From Olleya sp. Hel_I_94 (GTDB lineage Bacteria; Bacteroidota; Bacteroidia; Flavobacteriales; Flavobacteriaceae): a stretch of 64,000 nucleotides of DNA. The notes beneath the pieces are model-generated. The model worked only from the letters and a program-made list of their open reading frames with translations. It made no database searches and had not been told where the DNA came from. The stretch lies in NCBI RefSeq assembly GCF_007827365.1, contig NZ_VISI01000002.1, forward strand, positions 2,299,001-2,363,000. The letters are read 5' to 3'. A program made the position numbers and the translations under genes. Position 1 is the first letter of the stretch. Each line of letters starts with the position of its first letter. Positions 9,935-18,433 of the stretch are shown here, one piece after another.

Positions 9935-10954
9935 ATGACATCCAGAAAAACAAACATCAAGCAACATTATGTGCCTCAATTCTATTTGCGAAACTTCGCT
10001 GATGAAAATGAAAAGTTTTTTGTATTTGATGTAAATAGAGAAAATAAATATCAAACTTCCCCAAAAAAAGAATGTTACGAAAAACTTCTTTATGATATAA
10101 ATCCTGATATTCTGAATAAATTTAGTGACCATTCAGAAAATTACGAAGAAATTGTTGATGACAATATTAGAATCTTAAACGAAGAAGTTTCTGCTATTTT
10201 ATTGAACTTCCTAGATAGAACTATAAAATCTGAAAAAGACTTTAAATTTGAAAGACCTGAAAGAGAAAAATTATATGACTTCATATTGTTACAAACTTTT
10301 AGGACACCATTTTACAGGGAAAGACTAGGATATTTAGGTGTTTCATTTGCTTTAAAAACTGGTGTTAACGATTTAGAAGACAAAGAGTTTTTAGATGTAA
10401 TCCATAATCTACTAATTTTCGGAATTATTGAGCAACTTTATGGTTTAGACTTCAAACTAAACAAAACTTACCACCTGTTTTTTGACCATTTAATTGACGA
10501 AATTTTAAATATTAAAACTCAATTAAGAAATGCGGGAAAGTTATTTTTATTAAATAAATCAAAAGAACACTTTATCACAACCAACACACCAATAAACATT
10601 CGGTGGAAACCAGATTTTCTTGCTCACCATAGAGCTTTAATGACATTTCCTGGAGAAGACAAACCTGTAGTTGATATTGGAAATTATATTGAGTTTTTAA
10701 CAATACATCTGCCTATATCAAGTGACTTTTCTATTTTTATTTTCGAGAAAGAACTTGATAAAAACCTCACGGAATTGAATCGAGGAATTGGAATAATTAA
10801 AGATTGGAATTCTGATTTGATTACAAATTTAAACTATAGTGCATTTCTGAAAAGTTCTGACAAAGTCATCTCTAAAACAAATGATTTTGAGAAATATGTA
10901 GAAATGAAAAAACAAAGACAAAACCCAGCTATGAATTTCAGATTTAGTGAATAA
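9935..10954 (+). CDS. DUF4238 domain-containing protein
   Basis: The 339 residues open with the DUF4238 signature QHYVPQFYLRNF at residues 10-21. The family also keeps the later pattern FITTNTPINIRW and HLPISSDF seen here. There is no signal peptide or membrane segment, so it is probably cytoplasmic. The function of DUF4238 is unknown. These genes are scattered and often strain-specific, and some have been discussed beside defence genes, but no such neighbour is present here. It stands alone between the outer-membrane receptor and the GRAM protein and is bracketed by a near-perfect 14-bp inverted repeat. That arrangement suggests it arrived as a single-gene cassette. Confidence 0.88.
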   Translation: MTSRKTNIKQHYVPQFYLRNFADENEKFFVFDVNRENKYQTSPKKECYEKLLYDINPDILNKFSDHSENYEEIVDDNIRILNEEVSAILLNFLDRTIKSEKDFKFERPEREKLYDFILLQTFRTPFYRERLGYLGVSFALKTGVNDLEDKEFLDVIHNLLIFGIIEQLYGLDFKLNKTYHLFFDHLIDEILNIKTQLRNAGKLFLLNKSKEHFITTNTPINIRWKPDFLAHHRALMTFPGEDKPVVDIGNYIEFLTIHLPISSDFSIFIFEKELDKNLTELNRGIGIIKDWNSDLITNLNYSAFLKSSDKVISKTNDFEKYVEMKKQRQNPAMNFRFSE

Positions 10955-10968
10955 AAACAACTGCTAAC
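10955..10968. repeat. Right inverted repeat flanking the DUF4238 gene, leading into a hairpin
   Basis: AAACAACTGCTAAC begins directly after the DUF4238 stop and is the reverse complement of 9916-9929 except for one base. The sequence continues with ACCGTGTATAAC, and TAACA (10965-10969) can pair with TGTTA (10985-10989), giving a small hairpin. Confidence 0.6.
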
Positions 10969-11076
10969 ACCGTGTATAACTTATTGTTAGTGCTTGCCTA
11001 TTTACTACAATCCTCAGAGATTTTCTATTCAGTTTGTATTTATTAAATTAGATGCATAAACACAAAACAGTCCATC

Positions 11077-11628
11077 ATGGAAATAGGAACAAAATTTATT
11101 AAAATCAATTGGAAATATCGAGTACTATTTGCAATAGGTACAGGTCTGTTGTACGGTTTTACACTATGGCTTTTTGATTATTTTTCTGATGAAAATATTT
11201 ACTCAACAAACAATATTATTTTTCAAGCCCTTTTCTTTGGTTTATTTTTTGGTATTGGATTTCCGTATATAAATCAAAAGCTTGCTGACAAGTTTTCTAA
11301 TAAAATAGGACATACAATCAAACCAGATTTATCACCAGACGAAACTGTTGAAGTAGAAGGTCCTGCTAATCTATTTCGTGGTATGGAAGGTGTAGGTGGA
11401 AAAATATTTTTGACCAATAAAAAGCTAATCTTTAAATCGCACAAAATTAATATTCAAACAGGACAAACAGATATTGCTTATTCAGATATTGATCAAATTA
11501 TAAACCGTAAAACTGCAAAACTAATTAATAACGGAATTAGGATTGTGACTAAAGACGGTAAACAATTTGATTTTGTAGTTAATGAAAGAGGAGTATGGTT
11601 GGACCACATTAATAATCACCTAAAATAA
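11077..11628 (+). CDS. GRAM/PH-like domain protein with two N-terminal membrane helices
   Basis: The protein has 183 residues. Two hydrophobic helices lie at about 15-33 and 47-67, followed by a soluble GRAM/PH-like beta domain from about 85 to the end. The segment GVGGKIFLTNKKLIFKSHKI is the characteristic GRAM strand pair, and IAYSDIDQIINRKT follows it. GRAM domains bind membrane lipids or act as scaffolds, and the role of small bacterial membrane-anchored versions is not known. It is a single gene convergent with the TolB-like lipoprotein gene. I see no clear terminator in the 107-bp gap after it. Confidence 0.75.
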   Translation: MEIGTKFIKINWKYRVLFAIGTGLLYGFTLWLFDYFSDENIYSTNNIIFQALFFGLFFGIGFPYINQKLADKFSNKIGHTIKPDLSPDETVEVEGPANLFRGMEGVGGKIFLTNKKLIFKSHKINIQTGQTDIAYSDIDQIINRKTAKLINNGIRIVTKDGKQFDFVVNERGVWLDHINNHLK

Positions 11629-11735
11629 GATTTTAAGACATTTTAAACTGCCAATAATGTAAATGTGTGCAACCTATATTATTAGCACCTAAAACTACCT
11701 TAAAATTAGCTTAATACCGTTTTAATTAAAGTAGA

Positions 11736-12848
11736 TTAATCTACCCATTCTGCGATAAACAAATTAGTATCGCGTCCACCACCATTATTACGGTTAGACG
11801 AAAACGCTAACTTTTTACCATCGTTAGAAAACACCGGAAACGCATCAAACGTTTCGCCATGTGTAACACGCTCTAGGTTTTTACCATCAATATCAATTAA
11901 GTATAAATTAAACGGAAAACCACGTTCTGCTTCAAAATTAGAAGAGAATAATACCTTGTTACCACTTGGGTGAAAAAACGGACTCCAATTGGCATTTCCT
12001 AAATCCGTTAATTGGCGTAAATCACTACCATCTGCATTACAAATGTATAGTTCCATATCTGTTGGCTCAACTAAACCTTCGGCTAACAAATCTTTATAGT
12101 CTTTAATTTCTTGTTCAGTTTTTGGTCTAGACGATCGGAAAATTATTTTTGTTCCGTCAGGCGAGAAAAATGCACCTCCATCATAACCTAATTCATCTGT
12201 AATTTGTTTTACATCACTACCATCCAAATTCATAGTATATAACTCTAAATCGCCACTTCTGGTAGACGTAAATACAATTTTATCTCCTTTTGGAGATACT
12301 GTTGGCTCAGCATCATAACCAACCTCATTAGTCAATTGCTTAACAATATTACCCTCTAAATCTGCAACAAAAATGTCAAACGTATCATAAACAGGCCAAA
12401 TATATTTACCGTTTTTACGTAAAGGGGTTTCAGGACAGTCTTTATCTGCTAAATGTGTTGATGCATAAATAATATGCTTATTATCTGGCATAAAATAAGA
12501 GCATGTTGTACGTCCCATTCCTGTACTAACCATTGGTGGTGCAATACTATCAAAGGTTTGATTGGCATCCATTAAAAACATTTGGTCACAACCAACACTC
12601 CATTTTTTGTAATTAGATTGAAACACTAATTTACTATCATCAAAACTCCAATAGGCTTCAGCATTATCACCTCCAAAAGTCACTTGACGTAAATTTTTAA
12701 AATGAATTTCTTCAGGATAAATCAAAGGGTTTTTTACTTCAGTAACTTCAGGTTTTACGGTTGTATTAGTAACATCAGTTTTAGTTTCATTTTTACATGA
12801 AAAAATAAAAGCTGTAACTAGTAAAATTCCGAATAAGCGTGTTTTCAT
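11736..12848 (-). CDS. TolB-like PD40 beta-propeller lipoprotein
   Basis: The protein has 370 residues. A lipoprotein signal ends at Cys18 (FIFSCKNE). Repeated PD40/WD40-like blades follow, seen as VSPKGDKIVFTSTRSGDLEL, FSPDGTKIIFRSSRP, FHPSGNKVLFSSN and FSNDGKKLAFSSNR. These beta-propellers resemble the TolB C-terminal domain but there is no TolB N-terminal domain and no tol cluster, so this is not TolB itself. It is probably a periplasm-facing or surface lipoprotein that binds a partner protein or ligand. It is divergent from the M28 peptidase across 60 bp, so the two may share regulation. Confidence 0.85.
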   Translation of the reverse strand: MKTRLFGILLVTAFIFSCKNETKTDVTNTTVKPEVTEVKNPLIYPEEIHFKNLRQVTFGGDNAEAYWSFDDSKLVFQSNYKKWSVGCDQMFLMDANQTFDSIAPPMVSTGMGRTTCSYFMPDNKHIIYASTHLADKDCPETPLRKNGKYIWPVYDTFDIFVADLEGNIVKQLTNEVGYDAEPTVSPKGDKIVFTSTRSGDLELYTMNLDGSDVKQITDELGYDGGAFFSPDGTKIIFRSSRPKTEQEIKDYKDLLAEGLVEPTDMELYICNADGSDLRQLTDLGNANWSPFFHPSGNKVLFSSNFEAERGFPFNLYLIDIDGKNLERVTHGETFDAFPVFSNDGKKLAFSSNRNNGGGRDTNLFIAEWVD

Positions 12849-12908
12849 AATAGGTTTTATTAAATGGCTTTAATTGCCTAATTTTGAGTAAAATTAATAC
12901 TTCTTATC

Positions 12909-14135
12909 ATGAAATTAATAAAACTACTTGTTTTTTTACTTGTTTTCACCTCATGTAAACACGAAATTTTAAAAGAAATTACCATTCAAGAGGATGTTCA
13001 GTTTTTAGCTGACGATGCTTTGGAAGGTCGTCAAACAGGTACAAATGGCGAGCAAAAAGCTGCAAAATATATTGCAGAACGTTTTAAAAATTTAGGCTTA
13101 ACACCAAAAGGTACCGATGGTTATTTTCAGGCGTTTTCGTTTAAACCAAAAACAGATCCACATCAAGAAGTAAAGTATAATGTAAAGGATGGTGATAGTA
13201 CAATTACAGGCACAAACGTCCTTGGTTTTATTGATAACAAAGCCGATAACACTGTAATTATTGGCGCACACTATGACCATTTAGGTTATGGAGCAGAAGG
13301 GAGTTTATTTAGAGGCGAAAAAAAAGAAATACATAATGGAGCAGATGATAACGCAAGTGGAGTAGCAGTGCTACTAAATTTAGCACAAAAGCTAAAGGCT
13401 AAAAACACAAATAATAACTATTTATTTATCACATTTTCTGGCGAAGAAATGGGCTTATTAGGCTCTAATTATTACACAAAAAATCCAACAATCGACAACA
13501 AAAAAGCCAATTATATGATTAACATGGATATGGTTGGTCGTTTAAAAGCAGATAGTACATTGGCTGTTTACGGTGTTGGTACGTCACCCATTTTTAAACA
13601 GACGTTACAAGCACACAATAACCGTTTTAAATTAGTACAAAAAGAGTCTGGAGTTGGACCAAGTGATCATACTAGTTTTTATAATTCTGACATACCTGTA
13701 TTGCACTTTTTTACAGGTCAGCATGAAGATTACCACAAACCATCTGATGACACAGAGCGTTTACATTTTAATGGTATGCAAATCATTTCAAATTATATTT
13801 TTGAAATCATAACAGATTTAGATAACAACGGGAAACTACCCTTTAGAAAAACTAAAAACGAAAGCGATGAAGTGCCACGTTTTAAAGTAGGACTTGGTGT
13901 AATACCAGATTATTTATTTGACGGAAAAGGCATGCGAATTGATGGTATAAGCGAAGATAAACCAGCACAAAAAGCGAACCTTAAAAAAGGTGATATTGTT
14001 GTCAAACTTGGCGATAGTACAGTTTTTGATATGATGAGTTACATGAAGGTATTAGCAACTTTTAAAGAAGGTGATAAAACAAATATAACAGTAGACAGAC
14101 AAGGCACAATGGTTGATGCTGAAATACAATTTTAA
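12909..14135 (+). CDS. M28-family zinc aminopeptidase with PDZ domain, lipoprotein
   Basis: The protein has 408 residues. A lipoprotein signal ends at Cys16 (FTSCKHE). The M28 catalytic core has its metal-binding stations in order: GAHYDHLG, GADDNASG, FSGEEMGLLGS (catalytic Glu), INMDMVGR and SDHTSF. A PDZ domain occupies about 325-405 (GMRIDGISEDKPAQKANLKK). M28 enzymes of this type remove N-terminal residues from peptides. The lipobox places it in the envelope, where the PDZ domain may steer substrate. It is followed after 17 bp by the DUF4345 gene on the same strand, so they probably share a transcript. Confidence 0.92.
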   Translation: MKLIKLLVFLLVFTSCKHEILKEITIQEDVQFLADDALEGRQTGTNGEQKAAKYIAERFKNLGLTPKGTDGYFQAFSFKPKTDPHQEVKYNVKDGDSTITGTNVLGFIDNKADNTVIIGAHYDHLGYGAEGSLFRGEKKEIHNGADDNASGVAVLLNLAQKLKAKNTNNNYLFITFSGEEMGLLGSNYYTKNPTIDNKKANYMINMDMVGRLKADSTLAVYGVGTSPIFKQTLQAHNNRFKLVQKESGVGPSDHTSFYNSDIPVLHFFTGQHEDYHKPSDDTERLHFNGMQIISNYIFEIITDLDNNGKLPFRKTKNESDEVPRFKVGLGVIPDYLFDGKGMRIDGISEDKPAQKANLKKGDIVVKLGDSTVFDMMSYMKVLATFKEGDKTNITVDRQGTMVDAEIQF

Positions 14136-14152
14136 AGCTTCCTAATTAAACC

Positions 14153-14551
14153 ATGAAAATCACCAACCAGGACATAATAACAAAAATACACTTAATCATA
14201 TCTGTATGTATTGTTGTTCCTGTGTCTTTTTTTTATGGTTTTAATCCAAGCTCTCAGTTCGATATTCATTTAAACACCATTGACGAGCATAATTTTTTTA
14301 AAGCCATTATGGGCCTATATATAGGGTTTTCTATACTTTGGATTTTGGGTGTATTTAAAGCCAATTATTTAAAAATGGCATTGGTAACCAATATGATATT
14401 TATGCTGGGTTTAGGTTTTGGAAGGTTGCTAAGTTTAACATTAGACGGTGTTCCAACCTTTGGCTTTAAATTTGGGACTATTGCAGAGTTATTTTTAGGG
14501 TTTTATGGATTGTGGGTATTACTAAGCCATCATACTACCACAAATACCTAA
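14153..14551 (+). CDS. DUF4345 family small membrane protein
   Basis: The 132 residues are mostly hydrophobic, with four predicted membrane helices (about 10-28, 48-65, 72-92 and 105-125). The pattern FFKAIMGLYIGFSILWILG, with an Arg-Leu-Leu in helix 3 and GTIAELFLGFYGLW in helix 4, matches DUF4345 proteins. The function is unknown. It probably sits in the M28 peptidase transcript (17-bp gap). Its last 30 bp overlap the end of a convergent small gene, which leaves no room for a terminator between them. Confidence 0.75.
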   Translation: MKITNQDIITKIHLIISVCIVVPVSFFYGFNPSSQFDIHLNTIDEHNFFKAIMGLYIGFSILWILGVFKANYLKMALVTNMIFMLGLGFGRLLSLTLDGVPTFGFKFGTIAELFLGFYGLWVLLSHHTTTNT

Positions 14552-14737
14552 ACTAACAATTACATAAACAGCAGCTAGTATAAATAATACTTTAGCTGCT
14601 TTTTTGTTTTTTTTAAGCAACGCCAAACCAATAATAGCTAATAAAATGGCTGGTCCAAACATGATAGCAGCAAAAAATAAGACTATTCCGTCATAATTTC
14701 CTCCTCCAGTAGCTTCTATTAAAAAAAATGTATTCAT
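14522..14737 (-). CDS. Small membrane protein, paralogue of upstream neighbour
   Basis: It has 71 residues if started at the ATG at 14737, which forms a 4-bp ATGA overlap with the stop of the preceding gene. The open frame reaches 14749, but coupling argues for the inner start. Two hydrophobic helices are separated by a basic loop (LKKNKKAAK). The second helix, FILAAVYVIVSLGICG, closely mirrors GILTAVYVLISLGYCG in the neighbour, so the two arose by duplication. No family or function is recognised. The 3' end overlaps the DUF4345 gene on the opposite strand by 30 bp. Confidence 0.6.
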   Translation of the reverse strand: MNTFFLIEATGGGNYDGIVLFFAAIMFGPAILLAIIGLALLKKNKKAAKVLFILAAVYVIVSLGICGSMMA

Positions 14738-14928
14738 AAAATTCCGCAATAGCCTAAGCTAATTAATACATAAACAGCAGTTAAAATACCAATAACTTTA
14801 GCTGTTTTTCGCTTTTTGTTTCTTAAAGATAACGCAATAATTGTTGCAATTATTGGTACACCATAAAAGATAAAAAGCAGTAGTAATATAGTATTTCCGC
14901 TAATATTCAAAATCATTGCTTGAAGCAT
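14734..14928 (-). CDS. Small membrane protein, first of a paralogous pair
   Basis: The 64 residues contain two hydrophobic helices (about 10-32 and 44-62) around the basic loop LRNKKRKTAK. The layout is the same as in the next gene, to which it is coupled by an ATGA overlap. An internal Met at residue 5 could also be the start. No family is recognised. Conservation of the same helix-loop-helix pattern in the pair is the main evidence that both are real genes. Confidence 0.6.
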   Translation of the reverse strand: MLQAMILNISGNTILLLLFIFYGVPIIATIIALSLRNKKRKTAKVIGILTAVYVLISLGYCGIL

Positions 14929-14990
14929 ATTTTATTTTTTATGATTAAAAACAGTAGTGACATAACTCTATATTTATTTTTACTTAGTAA

Positions 14991-16382
14991 TTAAATCTCG
15001 TTTCTAAGTTCTTCTAATCGGGCTTTTTTATCATCACGATAAAACAAATTCATGGTTTCAAAAGGGATGATTTTATTGTCTTTATCCACAATATGCACAC
15101 ATGATTTTTTAATGGCTCTAACATCAAAGTTATAAGCATCTATAAACTGCATAATAATCACTCTAAATAAATTATCATACCCTAATTCTGGAGCATCAAT
15201 ATTTGGTAAGCAACACATTATGGATTTTAGGTTTTCTTCTGCCACTTCAACCGAGTTTCCTGTACTAAACAACTCCACCATTTTACCTTGCAGTGCTTCA
15301 TCTTGCTCGTAAATAATAGTGTTTTTACTATTATCTAATAAATCGTTTGGATTAATATAACGCGTTAACGGAAACACTTCGTCTCCTAATTTAAGTGCGT
15401 AACCCATAACTAATGCGTCGGGATTACAGGGTACAGGAAGTAAATCGTCAGCATTAAAAATAGTGGTTTGTTCCATTATTTTTCGACGTACTTCAGTAAT
15501 AGTCATTCGATCCGTTTCTGGATTAAAATTATCCAAACGTCCTGCAATTTGTGTTGGTTGTAAGGTTACACCTCTAACACATTTTTGTTTTAAAGCGTAG
15601 TCAATAATTTTACCGATTTCGCCATCATTTAAGCCTTTTTGTAGGGTTACCACTAAAGTCGTTGACAGGTTTAGTTTGTTAAGGTTTTCAATAGCTTGTT
15701 TACGGATATCATTTAAATCGGCACCACGAAGCTCGCGCAACACACTGTTTTCAAACGAATCAAATTGTAAATAAATTTCAAAATCCGGAGCGTAGGTTTT
15801 TAGTCTTTCCGCGAAAGCAAAATCTTTAGCAATTTTAATCCCATTGGTGTTAAGCATTAAATGTCTAATCGGCAACGTTTTGGCGTAATCCATAATGTCC
15901 CAAAACTGAGGATGTATGGTTGGCTCTCCACCAGATATTTGTACTACATCAGGCTCCTTTTCGTTTCTAACAATAGTGTCCAACATAGCTTTAACTTCGT
16001 CCAAAGTACGATGTCTACCGTATGTTGGTGATGAGCCTGCATAACATGTCGGACAAGTCAAATTACAGCGATCCGTCACCTCAACAACCGTCAAACAACT
16101 GTGCTGCTCGTGGTCAGGACACAAACCACAATCATAAGGACAACCATAATCCGTTTTAGTGTTAAAAGTATAGGGTGTTTCGCTAGGCTTATTGTAGTTG
16201 CGTATGTTTTTATAATACTTAATATCGTCAGCAATTAACACCTTACTATTACCATGTTCCTTGCAACGTTTTAACATGTAAACATTATCATCTTCAAAAA
16301 CAATTTTGGCATCCACACGTTTTAAACACTCAGGACACAGGCTTAAAGTAAAGTCGTAATAGGTGTAATTTCTAACTGGCAT
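14991..16382 (-). CDS. Cys-rich radical SAM enzyme (Tes/MJ0619-like group)
   Basis: The protein has 463 residues. It has an N-terminal rubredoxin-like cysteine set (CPEC at 16-19, Cys40), a second cluster (CPYDCGLC at 81-88, Cys96), then the radical SAM motif CNLTCPTC (Cys106, 110, 113). SAM-binding follows as QISGGEPTIHPQ. This layout is that of the group containing archaeal tetraether synthase Tes and MJ0619, whose known members form or modify C-C bonds on lipids or cofactors. The bacterial substrate is unknown, and the group assignment is by eye. The next gene on the same strand is upstream and encodes an Lgt-like membrane protein, 97 bp away, with a repeat element between them. Confidence 0.8.
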   Translation of the reverse strand: MPVRNYTYYDFTLSLCPECLKRVDAKIVFEDDNVYMLKRCKEHGNSKVLIADDIKYYKNIRNYNKPSETPYTFNTKTDYGCPYDCGLCPDHEQHSCLTVVEVTDRCNLTCPTCYAGSSPTYGRHRTLDEVKAMLDTIVRNEKEPDVVQISGGEPTIHPQFWDIMDYAKTLPIRHLMLNTNGIKIAKDFAFAERLKTYAPDFEIYLQFDSFENSVLRELRGADLNDIRKQAIENLNKLNLSTTLVVTLQKGLNDGEIGKIIDYALKQKCVRGVTLQPTQIAGRLDNFNPETDRMTITEVRRKIMEQTTIFNADDLLPVPCNPDALVMGYALKLGDEVFPLTRYINPNDLLDNSKNTIIYEQDEALQGKMVELFSTGNSVEVAEENLKSIMCCLPNIDAPELGYDNLFRVIIMQFIDAYNFDVRAIKKSCVHIVDKDNKIIPFETMNLFYRDDKKARLEELRNEI

Positions 16383-16401
16383 TTTCTGTTTTTTTAAGTT
16401 G

Positions 16402-16488
16402 TTTGGGCGTTACCACAAGGGTCGCGCTATCCACTAAATCTTTTTTATCGTACCTCAAAAAAGGATACCGTTTCTATCGCTAACGCAG
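16402..16488 (-). repeat. Dispersed extragenic repeat, copy 1
   Basis: Read on the minus strand it begins CTGCGTTAGCG, passes ATCCTTTTTT...AAAAAAGAT, and ends CGCGACCCTTGTGGTAACG then CCCAAA. The same beginning and end recur at 32403-32514. It fills the gap between the Lgt-like and radical SAM genes. Its first bases supply the last codons and the TAG stop of the Lgt-like gene. Confidence 0.8.
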
Positions 16489-17229
16489 GTGTTTTCCAAG
16501 TAAAAGACTAGCAATAAATTTGCTGTAATACAACCAACAAATTACACATAATATTTGGATACTGCTTAAGCCAAAAGTATAAAATACATTAGGTTTTAAA
16601 AACTCGATACAAAATCTAAAACAAAAATAACTTAGCATAAAAAACTTGAATAAATCACCATTTTTTAATCGGAAGGTTTTGTGTATAGTTTTTAAAGCAA
16701 TAAATAATATAGTTAAAAAGACAAGTTCATATAAAGACGTGGGATGACGTAGTAATCCATCACCTAAATCCATTCCAAAAACTGACGTAGTTACTTTACC
16801 ATAAGTAAACTCGTTAATACCAGATAAAAAACAACCAATACGACCAATAAAGATTCCTAAAATTATAGGAAACACAAATAAATCTCCAGACGATTGCTTT
16901 TCGCTAATTATTTTTTTTGCCAATTCTACACCAAGTAAACCGCCAAATAAACCACCCATTATGGTTTTTGTGTTTAGTAATGTAATGGCGTTTTTTAATG
17001 TAAATTCAATTAAAGGATTTTCTAAAAACCCAACCAATCTTGAGCCAATTAAAGCAGCCAAAGCTGCGCCTAAAATAATAGAGAGTCTATTATTGCTACT
17101 AATAACATCAGTACTGCGTTTTCTTAAAAACACATAATATCTATACGCTATAAAAAAGGCGAGATATTCTAATATAAGATGAATATTTATGTTAACGCCA
17201 AAAAGCTCAGGGTTGAAGGGTAGGTCCAA
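16480..17229 (-). CDS. Lgt-like (prolipoprotein diacylglyceryl transferase family) membrane protein
   Basis: The protein has 249 residues and about six or seven membrane helices. It carries the Lgt-type signature GRIGCFLSG at residues 129-137 and RHPTSLYE at 161-168. In true Lgt a His precedes a GG pair, but here the matching place reads MGG (91-93), and the usual N-x-E of the Lgt signature is altered. This therefore looks like an Lgt paralogue rather than the housekeeping enzyme. It may transfer a phospholipid-derived group, substrate unknown. The frame starts at a TTG at 17229, with no in-frame ATG upstream. The gene precedes the Cys-rich radical SAM gene on the same strand. The C-terminus and stop lie inside a dispersed repeat. 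Confidence 0.75.
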   Translation of the reverse strand: MDLPFNPELFGVNINIHLILEYLAFFIAYRYYVFLRKRSTDVISSNNRLSIILGAALAALIGSRLVGFLENPLIEFTLKNAITLLNTKTIMGGLFGGLLGVELAKKIISEKQSSGDLFVFPIILGIFIGRIGCFLSGINEFTYGKVTTSVFGMDLGDGLLRHPTSLYELVFLTILFIALKTIHKTFRLKNGDLFKFFMLSYFCFRFCIEFLKPNVFYTFGLSSIQILCVICWLYYSKFIASLLLGKHLR

Positions 17230-17299
17230 ATAATGATAGATTATTAGTTAAATATACACAATTACCTAAAAAACACTAATTTTGCACCAAAATTGTATC

Positions 17300-18295
17300 G
17301 TGGTAAAAATAGGTAATATAGAACTTCCAGACTTCCCATTGTTGTTAGCACCAATGGAAGATGTGTCAGATCCACCATTTAGAGCGTTGTGTAAAGAGCA
17401 AGGTGCAGATGTTGTGTATACAGAGTTTGTAAGTAGTGAAGGTTTAATACGTAACGCAGCAAAAAGCGTTATGAAATTAGATATTTACGAAAAAGAACGT
17501 CCCGTTGGTATTCAAATCTTTGGAGCTAATTTGGATAGTATGTTACAAACCATTGATATTGTTGCCGAGTCTAAACCTGATATTATTGATATTAATTTTG
17601 GATGTCCTGTTAAAAAAGTAGTTAGTAAAGGTGCAGGAGCAGGAATCTTAAAAGATGTTTGCCTAATGGAACAACTAACAGCCGAAATGGTTAAACGCAC
17701 TAACATCCCAATAACCGTAAAAACACGTTTAGGTTGGGACCACGATTCTATTAGAATTGTTGAGGTAGCAGAACGACTTCAAGATGTAGGTTGTAAGGCT
17801 ATAGCAATACATGGTCGTACCAGAGCACAAATGTATAAAGGTGATGCCGATTGGAAACCGATTGCACAGGTAAAAAACAACCCACGTATGCATATTCCTG
17901 TTTTTGGAAATGGAGATGTGACTACACCAGAACGTGCAATGGAAATGCGTGATCAATATGGTTTAGATGGCTGTATGATTGGTCGTGCAACTATTGGTAA
18001 TCCATGGTTTTTTAAGCAGGTCAAACACTTTTTTGAAACAGGAGAACATTACAGGCCAATTACTATGCAAGAGCGTGTGGATGCTGCACGCAGACACTTG
18101 CAAATGTCTATTGACTGGAAAGGAGAAACACTTGGTGTTTTTGAAACCAGACGTCATTATACAAATTACTTTAAAGGGATTCCGCATTTTAAAGAACACC
18201 GAATGAAAATGGTTACTAGTGATGCATCTGTAGATGTATTTGCTGCTTTTGATGAGGTTTTAGAATTGTTTGCAGATTTTCAATTTACAGAATAA
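17300..18295 (+). CDS. dusB: tRNA-dihydrouridine synthase
   Basis: The protein has 331 residues starting at the GTG at 17300 (MVKIGNIELPDFPLLLAPM). The open frame extends to a TTG at 17282, but family members begin at VKIGN. The Dus TIM barrel shows APMEDVSDPPFR for FMN binding, the catalytic Cys in INFGCPVKKV, TVKTRLGWD, the His of AIHGRTRAQMYKG, and GNGDVTTPERA. It reduces specific uridines of tRNA to dihydrouridine with FMN and NADPH. The length and motifs fit the DusB group best. It is transcribed alone, divergent from the Lgt-like gene. Confidence 0.92.
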   Translation: MVKIGNIELPDFPLLLAPMEDVSDPPFRALCKEQGADVVYTEFVSSEGLIRNAAKSVMKLDIYEKERPVGIQIFGANLDSMLQTIDIVAESKPDIIDINFGCPVKKVVSKGAGAGILKDVCLMEQLTAEMVKRTNIPITVKTRLGWDHDSIRIVEVAERLQDVGCKAIAIHGRTRAQMYKGDADWKPIAQVKNNPRMHIPVFGNGDVTTPERAMEMRDQYGLDGCMIGRATIGNPWFFKQVKHFFETGEHYRPITMQERVDAARRHLQMSIDWKGETLGVFETRRHYTNYFKGIPHFKEHRMKMVTSDASVDVFAAFDEVLELFADFQFTE

Positions 18296-18433
18296 TCAAG
18301 CTAATACTTTGTTAAGCAAAGCGCCAACTATATATAACAGTAAGCGCAAGAAGGATGAAGCAATTTGTCTGAGCTCCTCGAAGAGAGCGAGTTGCGCGAG
18401 CCTGTTTGCCTGTTAAGGCAACTTGCCCCAATT
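18296..18433. other. GC-richer noncoding gap, probable degenerate extragenic repeat
   Basis: This gap lies between two convergent genes and is clearly less AT-rich than its surroundings. It contains short palindromes (TTGCCTGTTAAGGCAA near 18408-18423, and CTCCTCGAAGAGAG-like pairs). Phrases such as GATGAAGCAATTTGTC resemble repeat arms seen elsewhere in the window (32620-32650). I find no gene in it. Confidence 0.45.

Noticed and set aside
9935..10954. DUF4238 gene as part of a defence island
   Set aside because: No restriction, toxin-antitoxin or other defence gene is near it. It stands alone among envelope genes.
11736..12848. The PD40 lipoprotein as TolB
   Set aside because: It lacks the TolB N-terminal domain, is a lipoprotein, and has no tol-pal neighbours.
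16480..17229. Housekeeping lgt
   Set aside because: The His-Gly-Gly motif and Asn/Glu of the Lgt signature are changed, so a paralogue is more likely.
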